From the NCBI GenBank assembly GCA_017394805.1, contig JAFPXC010000003.1, forward strand, positions 1 to 64,000: DNA of 64,000 nt. The letters run 5' to 3'. Numbering within the stretch: the first letter of the stretch is position 1; every line of letters starts with the position of its first letter. The notes under the pieces were generated by a model. That model had not been told where the DNA came from, made no database searches, and saw nothing but the letters and a program-made list of their open reading frames with translations. Origin of the DNA: Clostridia bacterium (lineage in GTDB: Bacteria; Bacillota; Clostridia; Christensenellales; CAG-1252). Below, in pieces: positions 41,180-50,068 of this stretch. Both the position numbers and the translations under genes were made by a program.

Positions 41180-42034
41180 ATGGAAAAATCGTCGAAATAT
41201 CACATTGAAAAAAACAGCGTGCAGGAGACTTTGGTGATACCCCTCTACGGGCGCAAACTATGCACCGAGCAATTTCCGCATTTGTTCCAAGACAAAAAAG
41301 CGGTGGAATTGATAGACAAGCTCGACTATGACTTCGCGGATTTGGAGAAGAAGAGCAAGGGGTTCGCTCACCGCTTCGGCGCGTTGGAAGTGGCCATGCG
41401 CGAAAACGACTTGACGTGGGAAATCAAGGACTATTTGGCGGGACACCCCCAGGCGGCAATCGTCAACTTGGGGTGCGGCTTGGACCAGACCGCCGAGAAT
41501 TGCGACAACGGCGAATGCAAAATCTACAACGTGGATTTGCCCGACGTGATAGCGGTGCGCAACGCCCTATTGCCCGAAGAGAATAGGGTGCGCAACGTCG
41601 CCGCCGACCTCAACGAGATAGGGTGGTTTGACGAGATAGACGCCACGGGCGGCGTGGTCTTCATCGCGGCGGGCGTGTTCTATTATTTCAAACGCGAGGC
41701 CGTGAAGCGGCTCTTTGCCGCTATGGAGAAACGCTTTGCGGGCGGCAAGTTGTGCTTCGACGCCGCCAACAAAAAAGCGGTCAAAATCATGCTCAAAACC
41801 TGGGTGAAAGAGGCGGGCATCACCTCTATCGAGGACTATTTCTATATAGAGGACGCGGCGGTCGAATTGTCCCCGTGGTGCAACGCCTCCCGCGTGTCGA
41901 GTAGAGGCTATATGCTCGGCTACAACGACCTCGAGGACAAATCCGTGCCGCCTCTTTTTCGCCTGTTGGCGAAAATCGGCGACGACAAGATGAAGATGCA
42001 GATCGTGCGAATAGATTTCGGGGGGAAGCAATGA
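41180..42034 (+). CDS. Class I SAM methyltransferase of the LCM/TcmP-like family
   Basis: 284 residues from the ATG at 41180; an open frame extends upstream into the ABC remnant, but that part is not homologous. Features: GRKLCTEQFPHLF, EVAMRENDLTWEIKDYL, motif I AIVNLGCGLDQTAENCD, NVDLPDVI, GGVVFIAAGVFYYF. These match the leucine carboxyl methyltransferase/tetracenomycin C-like (PF04072) group, which methylate O or carboxyl groups of small molecules or peptides. Ends with a four-base overlap (ATGA) with the next gene. Confidence 0.75.
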   Translation: MEKSSKYHIEKNSVQETLVIPLYGRKLCTEQFPHLFQDKKAVELIDKLDYDFADLEKKSKGFAHRFGALEVAMRENDLTWEIKDYLAGHPQAAIVNLGCGLDQTAENCDNGECKIYNVDLPDVIAVRNALLPEENRVRNVAADLNEIGWFDEIDATGGVVFIAAGVFYYFKREAVKRLFAAMEKRFAGGKLCFDAANKKAVKIMLKTWVKEAGITSIEDYFYIEDAAVELSPWCNASRVSSRGYMLGYNDLEDKSVPPLFRLLAKIGDDKMKMQIVRIDFGGKQ

Positions 42035-42672
42035 GGTATTTCGGCCTGCCTTTGGGGATGAAACTCGTTTTCGGCGGCTCTTTCAAGAAGAACCTGTCCG
42101 TTTTCGGCTACGATAAGAAGACGGCGAACGCCATCGCAAAACGCGCAAGCAAGCGCTATAAATCCATCATCGCCGACGTGCCCGACTTTGAGAAAGGCGA
42201 CCGCTTCCAAGTGAATATCGTATCCTGCGCGCAGTTTGCGGCGTTCTATCTTTCGCTACCCGAACGGCAAACTTTGGCTTCTGTGACCGCGTACTACGAC
42301 AAGGCGATGATGACCAAGACGATGAAGCGGTTTTGCAAAATGATGGGCAAGAAAAAGTTTTCCCCGAAGGACGTTGCGCGAATGCGAAAGACCGAGGCCT
42401 TCCGCGCCGCGGACAGGAACCCTTTTTCTTGGAATATGACCTTTGAGCCATTCGCGTCCGACGCGGGCTACTGTGCCAAATTCACGCATTGCGGGATATG
42501 CGTTTTACTGCAAAAACTCGGCATACCCGAGGTAACGCCCGCTATGTGCGCTTGGGACTATGCGATGGCCGAAGCGGGCGGGGTATGCACGTTCACGCGG
42601 CAATACACTTTGGCGACGGGTGGTCCGTACTGCGATTGCAACTATCACAAGAATATACGGGTGCTGAAATGA
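42031..42672 (+). CDS. L-2-amino-thiazoline-4-carboxylate hydrolase-like family protein
   Basis: 213 residues, cytosolic. The C-terminal part, with GYCAKFTHCGICVLLQKLGIPEVTPAMCAWDYAMAE and ATGGPYCDCNYHK, fits the ATC hydrolase family (PF14196), where conserved Cys and Asp residues end the protein. The family is named after a Pseudomonas enzyme that opens a thiazoline ring toward cysteine, but most members have no known role. It overlaps both neighbours by four bases, so it is firmly in the methyltransferase operon. Confidence 0.68.
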   Translation: MRYFGLPLGMKLVFGGSFKKNLSVFGYDKKTANAIAKRASKRYKSIIADVPDFEKGDRFQVNIVSCAQFAAFYLSLPERQTLASVTAYYDKAMMTKTMKRFCKMMGKKKFSPKDVARMRKTEAFRAADRNPFSWNMTFEPFASDAGYCAKFTHCGICVLLQKLGIPEVTPAMCAWDYAMAEAGGVCTFTRQYTLATGGPYCDCNYHKNIRVLK

Positions 42673-43457
42673 CAAGTATGGGGATTACGATATTAGGCTT
42701 TGCATTGATATTCGCGGCGACCACGTTGGGCGCGGCGGTCGTGTTTTTCTTCAAAAAGGACATACCCGAAAAGGTCAACACCGTATTCTTGGGCTTTGCG
42801 GCGGGCATAATGGTCGCCGCTTCGATATGGTCGCTTTTGCTCCCCTCGTTGGAGGGAGCCGCCTCGTGGGGGCAGTGGTCCTTCGTCCCCGCGGCGGTGG
42901 GCTTCGTGGTCGGCGGACTGTTTTTGGTGCTGATAGACAAACTCGTCCCCCACTTCCACGTGGGTACGGCGCAGGAAGAGGGCGTACACAGCAGACTGCC
43001 CAAGTCCACCAAAATGTTTTTGGCGATGACCATTCACAATATCCCCGAGGGGTTGGCGGTGGGTTTCGCCTTCGGCGGTGCGGCGGTCGCGGGGACCGAC
43101 GCGGCGTTGCTCGCGGCGTTGGGGCTTGCCATCGGCATCGCCATTCAAAATATTCCCGAGGGGGCGGCGGTATCGCTGCCCATAAAAAACGTGACGGGTT
43201 CGAGGGCAAAGTCCTTCCTTTTGGGTATGGGCAGCGGCGCGGTCGAGCCCGTGGCGGCGGTGGTCGGCTACTTTTTGGCGACGGCACTCGCTGCGGCGCA
43301 ACCCTGGCTACTGTCCTTTGCGGCGGGCGCGATGATATTCGTGGTAGCCGAGGATCTCATCCCCGACGCCAAGCTGTCGTCCCACCCGCATTTGGGCACC
43401 TGGGGCGTGATGGTCGGCTTCGTACTGATGATGGTGCTGGACGTGGCGTTAGGTTAA
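42669..43457 (+). CDS. ZIP family metal transporter
   Basis: 262 residues from the ATG at 42669 that overlaps the previous stop (ATGA); the longer frame from 42489 is inside the previous gene. Eight hydrophobic helices. Metal-site motifs: HNIPEGLAVG in helix 4 and QNIPEGAAVS in helix 5. The loop HFHVGTAQEEGVH before helix 4 is histidine-containing but short. ZIP carriers bring Zn2+, Fe2+ or Mn2+ into the cytosol. Odd placement among methyltransferase genes. Confidence 0.88.
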   Translation: MTSMGITILGFALIFAATTLGAAVVFFFKKDIPEKVNTVFLGFAAGIMVAASIWSLLLPSLEGAASWGQWSFVPAAVGFVVGGLFLVLIDKLVPHFHVGTAQEEGVHSRLPKSTKMFLAMTIHNIPEGLAVGFAFGGAAVAGTDAALLAALGLAIGIAIQNIPEGAAVSLPIKNVTGSRAKSFLLGMGSGAVEPVAAVVGYFLATALAAAQPWLLSFAAGAMIFVVAEDLIPDAKLSSHPHLGTWGVMVGFVLMMVLDVALG

Positions 43458-43478
43458 AAACAATAAAAGGAGATATAT

Positions 43479-44270
43479 ATGAAACCGAATTACAAAAATT
43501 GGGTGCCTACGGGCATGGTGTTCGGCTATGCGGCGGGCGCTTCGGCGTTCCTCGCCTTGACAATCGTCTTCGCCGTTTTGGGCTTCGTCAATCGGTGGAC
43601 GTGGGCCATAGCGTTGTTCGCCGTTTGCGCGTTTATATGCGTGATACTGTGCGTTATCACCGCCTATATGGCGATGTGGCACAACGCCTTTTCCTACACG
43701 GGACGGCGGCAACTGTCCAAGTATATCGTCGAGGGAACGGCCGCCTACGCCAGCCTGCCCGAGGGCGGCAAGTGTTTGGACGTGGGGTGCGGCAGCGGCG
43801 CTTTGACCATTGCGGTGGCCAAACGCAACCCGCAAGCCGACGTCGTCGGCGTGGACAGATGGGGCAAGGATTACGCGTCCTTCTCCAAACCGCTATGCGA
43901 GCATAACGCGCAAGCCGAGGGGGTGACGAATACGTCTTTTGCGCGGGGAAACGCGTGCGAATTGCCTTTCGCGGACGAAACCTTCGATGCCGTGACGAGC
44001 AACTACGTCTACCACAATATCCCCTCCAAGGACAGGCAATCCATTTTGTTGGAGACCTTGCGCGTACTCAAAAAGGGGGGTACGTTCGCCATTCACGACC
44101 TATTCACCGCGCAAAAGTACGGGGATATGGCGGCGTTTATCGCCAAGCTCAAGACGATGGGTTACAAAAAAGTCGAATTGATAGATACGACCAACGGCAA
44201 GTTTATGACCAAGAAGGAAGCCAAACGCTTGTTCCTTGACGGCTCGAAACTGCTGGTCGGCAAAAAGTGA
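43479..44270 (+). CDS. Membrane-anchored class I SAM methyltransferase
   Basis: 263 residues. Two membrane helices (about 12-35 and 40-62) precede a class I methyltransferase domain: motif I CLDVGCGSGALTIAVA (about 105), VVGVDRW, LPFADETFDAVTSNYVYHN (motif IV region) and LRVLKKGGTFAIHDLF. This is a Methyltransf_11 type. Membrane location suggests a lipid, quinone or membrane-bound substrate (inference). Ribosome site AAAAGGAGATAT; eight bases precede the next gene. Confidence 0.8.
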   Translation: MKPNYKNWVPTGMVFGYAAGASAFLALTIVFAVLGFVNRWTWAIALFAVCAFICVILCVITAYMAMWHNAFSYTGRRQLSKYIVEGTAAYASLPEGGKCLDVGCGSGALTIAVAKRNPQADVVGVDRWGKDYASFSKPLCEHNAQAEGVTNTSFARGNACELPFADETFDAVTSNYVYHNIPSKDRQSILLETLRVLKKGGTFAIHDLFTAQKYGDMAAFIAKLKTMGYKKVELIDTTNGKFMTKKEAKRLFLDGSKLLVGKK

Positions 44271-44278
44271 GGTGAATT

Positions 44279-44899
44279 ATGGGATTGATGAACAAGTTTT
44301 TCAACCAAACGCGCAAGCCCGAAGGCAAGTTGGGCAAGATGATGCTCAACGGTATGAACGGGGGCGGACACGCCCGCCTCGCCACCTTCGGCATGCAACT
44401 ATTGCCCGACGAGGGGCCGACGGCCATCGCCGAATTGGGGTGCGGCGGGGGGCGCAATATCGCCGCGTTGCTCGACAAATACCCCACGGCGCGCGTCACG
44501 GGCGTGGACTATTCCCCGCTGTCCGTGGAAACGGCGCGGGCGTACAATCAATCGAACGCCGCGCGGTGCGAAGTGGTGGAGGGCGATATAACGGCGCTTG
44601 CTTTGCCCGCGGAAGCCTACGACCTCGCCACCGCCTTCGAAACCGTGTATTTTTGGGGTGATTTGGCGCGGGCGTTCGCCAACGTGTACGGCATTCTTCG
44701 AAAGGGCGGCCGTTTCCTTATCGTCAACGAATCGGACGGGCGCGACAAAACGGGCAAGAAGTTCGAGAAGATCATCGACGGCATGACGGTGTACACGCCC
44801 GAGGAATTGCAACGCTATTTGCAGTTGGCGGGCTTTTGCAAAATCGTGTTGACGCATCACTCGGCGAAGCCGTGGATTGCCGTCCTTGCCGAGAAATAA
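44279..44899 (+). CDS. Class I SAM methyltransferase
   Basis: 206 residues. Motif I IAELGCGGGRNIAALL (about 48-62), TGVDYSPLSVETA, VVEGDITALALPAEAYDLATAFETVYFWGDL and ILRKGGRFLIVNESDG. Methyltransf_11/25 type with the N-terminus MGLMNKFFNQTRKPEGKLGKMML that is frequent in small clostridial methyltransferases often next to AraC or metal genes. Substrate unknown. Last gene of the operon; a bidirectional terminator follows. Confidence 0.78.
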   Translation: MGLMNKFFNQTRKPEGKLGKMMLNGMNGGGHARLATFGMQLLPDEGPTAIAELGCGGGRNIAALLDKYPTARVTGVDYSPLSVETARAYNQSNAARCEVVEGDITALALPAEAYDLATAFETVYFWGDLARAFANVYGILRKGGRFLIVNESDGRDKTGKKFEKIIDGMTVYTPEELQRYLQLAGFCKIVLTHHSAKPWIAVLAEK

Positions 44900-44904
44900 G
44901 CATA

Positions 44905-44940
44905 CGAAAAACGACTATCCGTTGCGATAGTCGTTTTTCG
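44905..44940. terminator. Bidirectional terminator between methyltransferase operon and pgcA
   Basis: CGAAAAACGACTATC (44905-44919) pairs with GATAGTCGTTTTTCG (44926-44940), T-runs on both strands. Confidence 0.92.
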
Positions 44941-44960
44941 TTTGGGGTATGCTTCGCCGC

Positions 44961-46709
44961 TTAACCCAAGAACTTCTCTTTGAGAGCGGCGATGAGCACG
45001 CTTGCCTTTTGGTCGGCGGCCTCTTTGGTGTCGCCTTTGGCCGAGACGTACACTTTGAGTTTTGGCTCGGTGCCCGAGGGACGGGCGCACACCCAATCAC
45101 CCGAGGCGAGGGCGTAGTACATCACCTTGCTTTGGGGCAGGGTAATGGCTTCCGTCCTGCCGTCCGCATAGGTGCGCACACGGGCGTTGTAGTTGTCGGT
45201 ATAGGCCACCTTGTAGCCCGCCAAGGCGTCTATCTTCATCTTTTCCAGGTTGTTCATCTTGTCGGCCATCACCGCCATACCGTCCAACCCCGGGAACGAG
45301 GTGGATTCGCTCTTCTCGGTGTAGTAGCCGTGCTTTTGGAAGAGGGCTTGCAAGCGGTCGTAGACGGACACGCCCTTGTCCTTGTAGTAGCACACCATCT
45401 CGGCGAAGAGCATAGCCGACACCACGGCGTCCTTGTCCTTGGCGTGCGTGCCCGACAGATAGCCGTAGCTCTCCTCATAGCCGAACATAAAGGTATACTC
45501 TTTGGATACCGCCCAGTCGTTGATCTTCTCGCCGATGAACTTGAATCCCGTCAGCACGTCGAAGCAGGTCACGCCGTAACTTTGGGCGATCTGCTTGCCT
45601 AACGAGGTGGTGACGATGGTCTTGACCACGGCGGCGTTACGGGGCAGCGTGCCCTTCTCGGTGTGGCGCAAAAGGATGTAGTCCATCAGTAGCGAGCCGA
45701 TTTGGTTGCCGTTCAACAGAACGAACTCGCCCTTGTCGTTTCGTACGGCCACGCCCATACGGTCGGCGTCCGGGTCGGTGCCGATGACCACGTCCGAGCC
45801 GAGTTTATCCGCCAATTTGACGCCCAAAGCCAAGGCGTCGGGTTGCTCGGGGTTGGGCACCTTGACGGTGGAGAATTCGGTATCGGGTTTGGCTTGCTCT
45901 TCCACCACGTCGAAGGGAATGTGCATTCTCGACAAAATGGTGGTCACGGGCACGTATCCCGTGCCGTGAATGGGGGTGTAGACGATGCGCAGGCTCTTGC
46001 CCTGCCGTTCGACGGCTTCGGGCGACAAGGACAACTTCTCGATGGTGGCGTAGTAGGCTTCGTCCACCGTGCGCCCCACCACCGTGATATGCTCGCTGAT
46101 GGGTTGGTCGTCGAGCCCCATTACCTCTTCGCGGCACTTCGCCGAGACGGGCTCTTCGGCTATACCGAAGTAATCGGCCCGCTCGATGTATTCCACCACC
46201 TTGGCCGTGTGCTCGGGGCTCATCTGCGCGCCGTCCGCGCCGTAGACCTTGTAGCCGTTGTATTCCTTGGGATTGTGGGAGGCCGTGATCATAATGCCCG
46301 CCGTCGTGCCGAGGTAGCCGATGGCAAAGGAGCAGAGGGGCACGGGGCGCACGTTCTCGAAGAGGTAGACCTTGACGCCGTTCGCGCCCAGTACGCGCGC
46401 GGCCGCCAAAGCGAACTCGTAGGACATACGACGGGTGTCGTAGGAGATCAACACGCCGCGGCGCATAGCGTCTTCGCCCAATTCGGTGATGAACGTCGCC
46501 AATCCCACGGTCGCACGGCGCACCGTGTACAAATTCATACGGTACGTACCCAGGCCGATCGTGCCGCGCATACCCGCCGTGCCAAACGCCAAGGGCAGGG
46601 TGAAGCGGTCCGCCAATTCCTTTTCGTTGCCCCGTAAGGCCGTCAATTCCTCTTTTTCCTGCGGGGTAACGCAAGCCAACCACCGCTCGTACGTCTCTTG
46701 ATAACTCAT
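44961..46709 (-). CDS. pgcA: Phosphoglucomutase/phosphomannomutase (PgcA type)
   Basis: 582 residues from the ATG at 46709 with GGAGG upstream; the extra upstream codons cross the promoter. Alpha-D-phosphohexomutase with all four signatures: active-site serine in TASHNPKEYNGYKVYG, metal loop DPDADRMGVAV, sugar loop FGYEESYGYLSGTHAKDKDA and phosphate loop RPSGTEPKLKVY. Length and layout match Bacillus PgcA, which interconverts glucose 1- and 6-phosphate for glycolipid and teichoic acid synthesis. Monocistronic. Confidence 0.93.
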   Translation of the reverse strand: MSYQETYERWLACVTPQEKEELTALRGNEKELADRFTLPLAFGTAGMRGTIGLGTYRMNLYTVRRATVGLATFITELGEDAMRRGVLISYDTRRMSYEFALAAARVLGANGVKVYLFENVRPVPLCSFAIGYLGTTAGIMITASHNPKEYNGYKVYGADGAQMSPEHTAKVVEYIERADYFGIAEEPVSAKCREEVMGLDDQPISEHITVVGRTVDEAYYATIEKLSLSPEAVERQGKSLRIVYTPIHGTGYVPVTTILSRMHIPFDVVEEQAKPDTEFSTVKVPNPEQPDALALGVKLADKLGSDVVIGTDPDADRMGVAVRNDKGEFVLLNGNQIGSLLMDYILLRHTEKGTLPRNAAVVKTIVTTSLGKQIAQSYGVTCFDVLTGFKFIGEKINDWAVSKEYTFMFGYEESYGYLSGTHAKDKDAVVSAMLFAEMVCYYKDKGVSVYDRLQALFQKHGYYTEKSESTSFPGLDGMAVMADKMNNLEKMKIDALAGYKVAYTDNYNARVRTYADGRTEAITLPQSKVMYYALASGDWVCARPSGTEPKLKVYVSAKGDTKEAADQKASVLIAALKEKFLG

Positions 46710-46723
46710 ACATGCCTCCGTTT

Positions 46724-46739
46724 TGCGCACACGTGCGCA
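46724..46739. promoter_or_regulatory. Palindrome in the pgcA leader
   Basis: TGCGCA-CACG-TGCGCA, between the pgcA -10 and its ribosome site. Possible operator; no matching site was seen elsewhere in the window. Confidence 0.4.
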
Positions 46740-46746
46740 TAATCTA

Positions 46747-46774
46747 ATTATACCATACATTATGCCAAAATCAA
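46747..46774 (-). promoter_or_regulatory. Promoter of pgcA
   Basis: Minus strand TTGATT (46774-46769), 16-bp spacer, extended TGGTATAAT with TATAAT at 46752-46747. Confidence 0.75.
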
Positions 46775-46834
46775 GATTTTTCTTAAATCCGTTAATTTTT
46801 TGCTTGCCGTGTCGCGCGGATAGCCCCGCGGCTA

Positions 46835-46863
46835 TTGACGGACGGGCAATTATAGCCTATACT
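46835..46863 (+). promoter_or_regulatory. Promoter of the NLR-like gene
   Basis: TTGACG (46835-46840), 17-bp spacer, TATACT (46858-46863), 43 bp before the ATG at 46906. Confidence 0.8.
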
Positions 46864-46905
46864 TACTATAGATATCAAAGCCTTTACGGGCACAAGGAGC
46901 AAAAT

Positions 46906-49900
46906 ATGCGCACCGTACGAATGATGATATGCTACGTTCAAAATGACAAAGCCGTGGCCGAGGCCATAGCACGCCTAACGGACGGCATGGTCTTTGACGA
47001 CCTCGACGCGAAGGTAGAAGTCGTCTATATGGACAAGCCCCTCGTGGGCTGTGCGAACGATTGGGTGGAGTGGTCGACCGTCAACGTCAAACGTGCGGAC
47101 ATCGTGATGCAGCTGTGGACGATGCACACGATGACCTCGGCCGGCAAATATATCGCCGACGAGTTGGCGTTGGCAAAGGTGGAAGGCAAGCAACTGATTA
47201 TTCTCGACGAGGCGGGATACTATATGTACACAACCAAGTTGCAGGGGCTGTCTCAGACGGTCAGCGTGACCTATCTGCCCACCTTGGAAATGAACGAGCA
47301 CGTCGAGGGGGTTGTTCTCTCCGTCCTTCGCGACCGCGTGTACAAATGTCTAAACGGCATACAGCCCGAGTACCGCGCTCCCGTGGTATGCATCCGCCAG
47401 AAGGAAAGCGTGGGCGAGCCCGACGCCAACTTCGTAGGGCGAGAGGCGGAATTGGCCCAAATCGAGCAATACTACCGCGAGGGCAAGAAAGTCGTGATCG
47501 TGCATGGCGAGGGCGGCATCGGCAAGACCGAAATAGTGCGCCGCTACGTGCAGGAGAAAGGCCTGCGGGACCTGTATGCGTACAAGTTGTGCAGTGACGA
47601 CCACGACCTGAGCTTGGCGACCGAAATCGTGTCCCTCGGCTACAATCGCGACCTTACCGAGGAGGAGCGGCGGCTGAGCACCTTCGAGCAGGCCAAGATA
47701 CGTATCGACTCCATGCGCAATATGGACAAGCGCTTTATTTTGGTGCTTGACAACTACAACGCCGACTTCGACCACGGCGAAAATCGCCGCATCCTCGACT
47801 ATTTGGCCGAGGCCGTGCCCTTCCTCGTGATGTTCTCCTCGCGCACCGAGAGCCGCAATCAATCCATCGGGCTGGTGGAGGTGGAAAGCCTGCCTATGGA
47901 GCGGCAAAAGGAACTCTTCTATAGAGAGAGCGGCCTCGCGCCTTCCCCCGACAACGACCGCAAGATAGAGGCCCTGTCCCGCAGTATCGCCGGCCACACC
48001 ATGACCTTGGATCTGTGCGCACGGTTGGTGGAGAAGGGGCGCGCCACCGTCGAGACCCTCACCGAGGACTTGCTCGCGGTCGCGCGCAAGATAGACACCG
48101 CCAAACTGCAGAACGAGGACGTGGGGCGCGCCACCGTCAACGAGCACCTGCTACACCTCTTCGAGTTGGCGGATATGAGCGAGGGGCAGCGGGATCTACT
48201 GTACGCTCTCTGCTACTTCTGCCAACTGGGCGCCACGTTGGAAGAATTGGAAAAGATTCTCGAAAGAGACGCCGAGGACGACCTCGACTACCTCGAGGCG
48301 ATAGGCCTCGCCAAGCGTGACGCCCGCCGCTACCATCTGCACCCCTTGGTGGCGGGGTTGGTCAACCGCAACTACCACGAGGGGCGTGCGGAATTAGGCA
48401 ACGCCGCCTATAGTTTGATATGCGACGACTACAAGCCTTTGCAATACGATGACAGCGTGACCGAATCGGCACGCAAACGCGCCTATTGGGCGCACCTCGT
48501 CGGCGTGCTTTCATATAGGCAGACCGACCGATGGCCTTTGGCGGTCTCGTATTTATACTTGGGCAATATCGCCGAAACAACGGGCGACTTCAAAGAGGCC
48601 AAGACCTGCTACGAGCGTGATATAGAGATACGCGAGCGCTTGGATGAGAAAAAAGGAAGCCTCGACAATCTGCAAAATTTGTCGTATACGTGTAGGCGCT
48701 TGGGAACGGTCCTTAGCGCTTTGGGCGACCTTCAAGCGGCCAAGACCTCCCACCGGCGGGCATTGGAAATGCGCGAACGCTTGGTGGAGGAACTGCGTGA
48801 GTACGGTTTTAGTCGGCGTTCCTTGGCCGAATCGAGTATAGCCGAGTCATATTGTGATTTGGGCGATATCGCCCTTGACGAGGGAGACTTGAAGCAAGCT
48901 AAGTTGTACTACGAGCGTGCTATGGAGATAGACGAGCGCTTGGCGGTGAAACTGATGAAAGCGCCCAATGTTATGAAGGATTTGTCCGCTTCGTGCGTCG
49001 GTTTGGGCGATATCGCCGAAGCAGAGGGAGACTTGAACCAAGCCAAGTCGTACTACGAGCGTGCTATGGAGATACGCGAGCGTTTGGCGGAGGGGTTGGG
49101 CACGCCCGACAGCCTGCGGGATTTGTCCGTCTCGTGCGACAAATTGGGTGACGTTGCCGTGGCCGAGGGTAATCTCCAAGAGGCCAAGTCGTACTATGAG
49201 CGGTCTATGGAGATAGATGAGCGCTTGGCGGCGCAGTTGGGCACGCCCGACAGCCTGCGGAATTTGTCCGTCTCGTGCAGCAAATTGGGTGACGTTGCCA
49301 AGACCGAGGGTAATCTCCAAGAGGCCAAGGCATATTACAAGCGGTTTATGGAGATAGCCGAGCGCTTGGCGGCGCAGTTGGGCACGCCCGACAGCCTGCG
49401 GGATTTGTCCGTCTCGTGCGACAAATTGGGCGATATTGCCCAAGCCGAGGGAGAACTCCAAGAGGCCAAGTCGTACTATGAGCGGTCTATGGAGATATGC
49501 GAGCGCTTGGCGGCGCAGTTGGGCACGCCCGACAGCCTGCGGAATTTGTCCGTCTCGTGCGGCAAATTGGGTGACGTTGCCGTGGCCGAGGGTAATCTCC
49601 AAGAGGCCAAGTCGTACTATGAGCGGTCTATGGAGATAGATGAGCGCTTGGCGGCGCAGTTGGGCACGCCCGACAGCCTGCGGAATTTGTCCGTCTCGTG
49701 CGGCAAATTGGGCGATATTGCCCAAGCCGAGGGCGAACTCCAAGAGGCCAAGGCATATTACAAGCGGTTTATGGAGATAGCCGAGCGCTTATCGGAGACG
49801 TTGGGCACGCCGCAATCCTTGGACGACCTATTGGTAAGTCACGCCAAATTGTTCGCCCTCTCGTTCGATACGGACGAATTGGCTTGGACGCTGGGTATCG

Positions 49901-50061
49901 CCTGCGAATTGCACGCCGCAGGCAAGGATTTGCAGGGGCGGTATGATGTCATTTTTGATATAATACGTGAGCAATACCATATAGAAACGAAAGAGGAACT
50001 TGACGCAAAGGTTGCCGAATTGTCGGCGCGGTATGCGGAACTGAAAGATAAAAAGGAGTAG
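46906..50061 (+). CDS. TIR-like/NB-ARC STAND NTPase/TPR protein (bacterial NLR-like)
   Basis: 1051 residues from the ATG at 46906 (ribosome site AAGGAG). Domain order: N-terminal TIR-like domain (about 1-145) with MICYVQNDKAVAEAI, KRADIVMQLW and KYIADELALAKVEGKQLIIL, where the Glu of DEL is at the usual catalytic place; NB-ARC ATPase with Walker A GEGGIGKTE (about 205), Walker B FILVLDN (about 282), FSSRTES, and a winged helix ending in YHLHPLVAGLVNR; then nine TPR-like units (about 553-980). This is the plan of STAND/NLR immune sensors: TPR senses, NB-ARC oligomerises, TIR destroys NAD or signals. Alone behind its own promoter. The target and activity are unknown; the TIR call is the least certain part. 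Confidence 0.78.
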   Translation: MRTVRMMICYVQNDKAVAEAIARLTDGMVFDDLDAKVEVVYMDKPLVGCANDWVEWSTVNVKRADIVMQLWTMHTMTSAGKYIADELALAKVEGKQLIILDEAGYYMYTTKLQGLSQTVSVTYLPTLEMNEHVEGVVLSVLRDRVYKCLNGIQPEYRAPVVCIRQKESVGEPDANFVGREAELAQIEQYYREGKKVVIVHGEGGIGKTEIVRRYVQEKGLRDLYAYKLCSDDHDLSLATEIVSLGYNRDLTEEERRLSTFEQAKIRIDSMRNMDKRFILVLDNYNADFDHGENRRILDYLAEAVPFLVMFSSRTESRNQSIGLVEVESLPMERQKELFYRESGLAPSPDNDRKIEALSRSIAGHTMTLDLCARLVEKGRATVETLTEDLLAVARKIDTAKLQNEDVGRATVNEHLLHLFELADMSEGQRDLLYALCYFCQLGATLEELEKILERDAEDDLDYLEAIGLAKRDARRYHLHPLVAGLVNRNYHEGRAELGNAAYSLICDDYKPLQYDDSVTESARKRAYWAHLVGVLSYRQTDRWPLAVSYLYLGNIAETTGDFKEAKTCYERDIEIRERLDEKKGSLDNLQNLSYTCRRLGTVLSALGDLQAAKTSHRRALEMRERLVEELREYGFSRRSLAESSIAESYCDLGDIALDEGDLKQAKLYYERAMEIDERLAVKLMKAPNVMKDLSASCVGLGDIAEAEGDLNQAKSYYERAMEIRERLAEGLGTPDSLRDLSVSCDKLGDVAVAEGNLQEAKSYYERSMEIDERLAAQLGTPDSLRNLSVSCSKLGDVAKTEGNLQEAKAYYKRFMEIAERLAAQLGTPDSLRDLSVSCDKLGDIAQAEGELQEAKSYYERSMEICERLAAQLGTPDSLRNLSVSCGKLGDVAVAEGNLQEAKSYYERSMEIDERLAAQLGTPDSLRNLSVSCGKLGDIAQAEGELQEAKAYYKRFMEIAERLSETLGTPQSLDDLLVSHAKLFALSFDTDELAWTLGIACELHAAGKDLQGRYDVIFDIIREQYHIETKEELDAKVAELSARYAELKDKKE
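48562..49851 (+). repeat. Tandem TPR-coding repeats, 141-bp period
   Basis: Nine units begin at 48562, 48703, 48862, 49006, 49147, 49288, 49429, 49570 and 49711. The last six are exactly 141 bp (47 residues, GDxAxxEGxLQEAKxYY type). Units 49147 and 49570 differ by one base, and blocks are shared between 49288, 49429 and 49711, so the array has expanded recently by unequal exchange or conversion. The first three units are older and differ in length. Confidence 0.92.
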
Positions 50062-50068
50062 CAAGCGT

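Noticed and set aside
48562-49851. Possible CRISPR-like direct repeats
   Set aside because: The repeats are contiguous, in frame and code for TPR units; there are no spacers.
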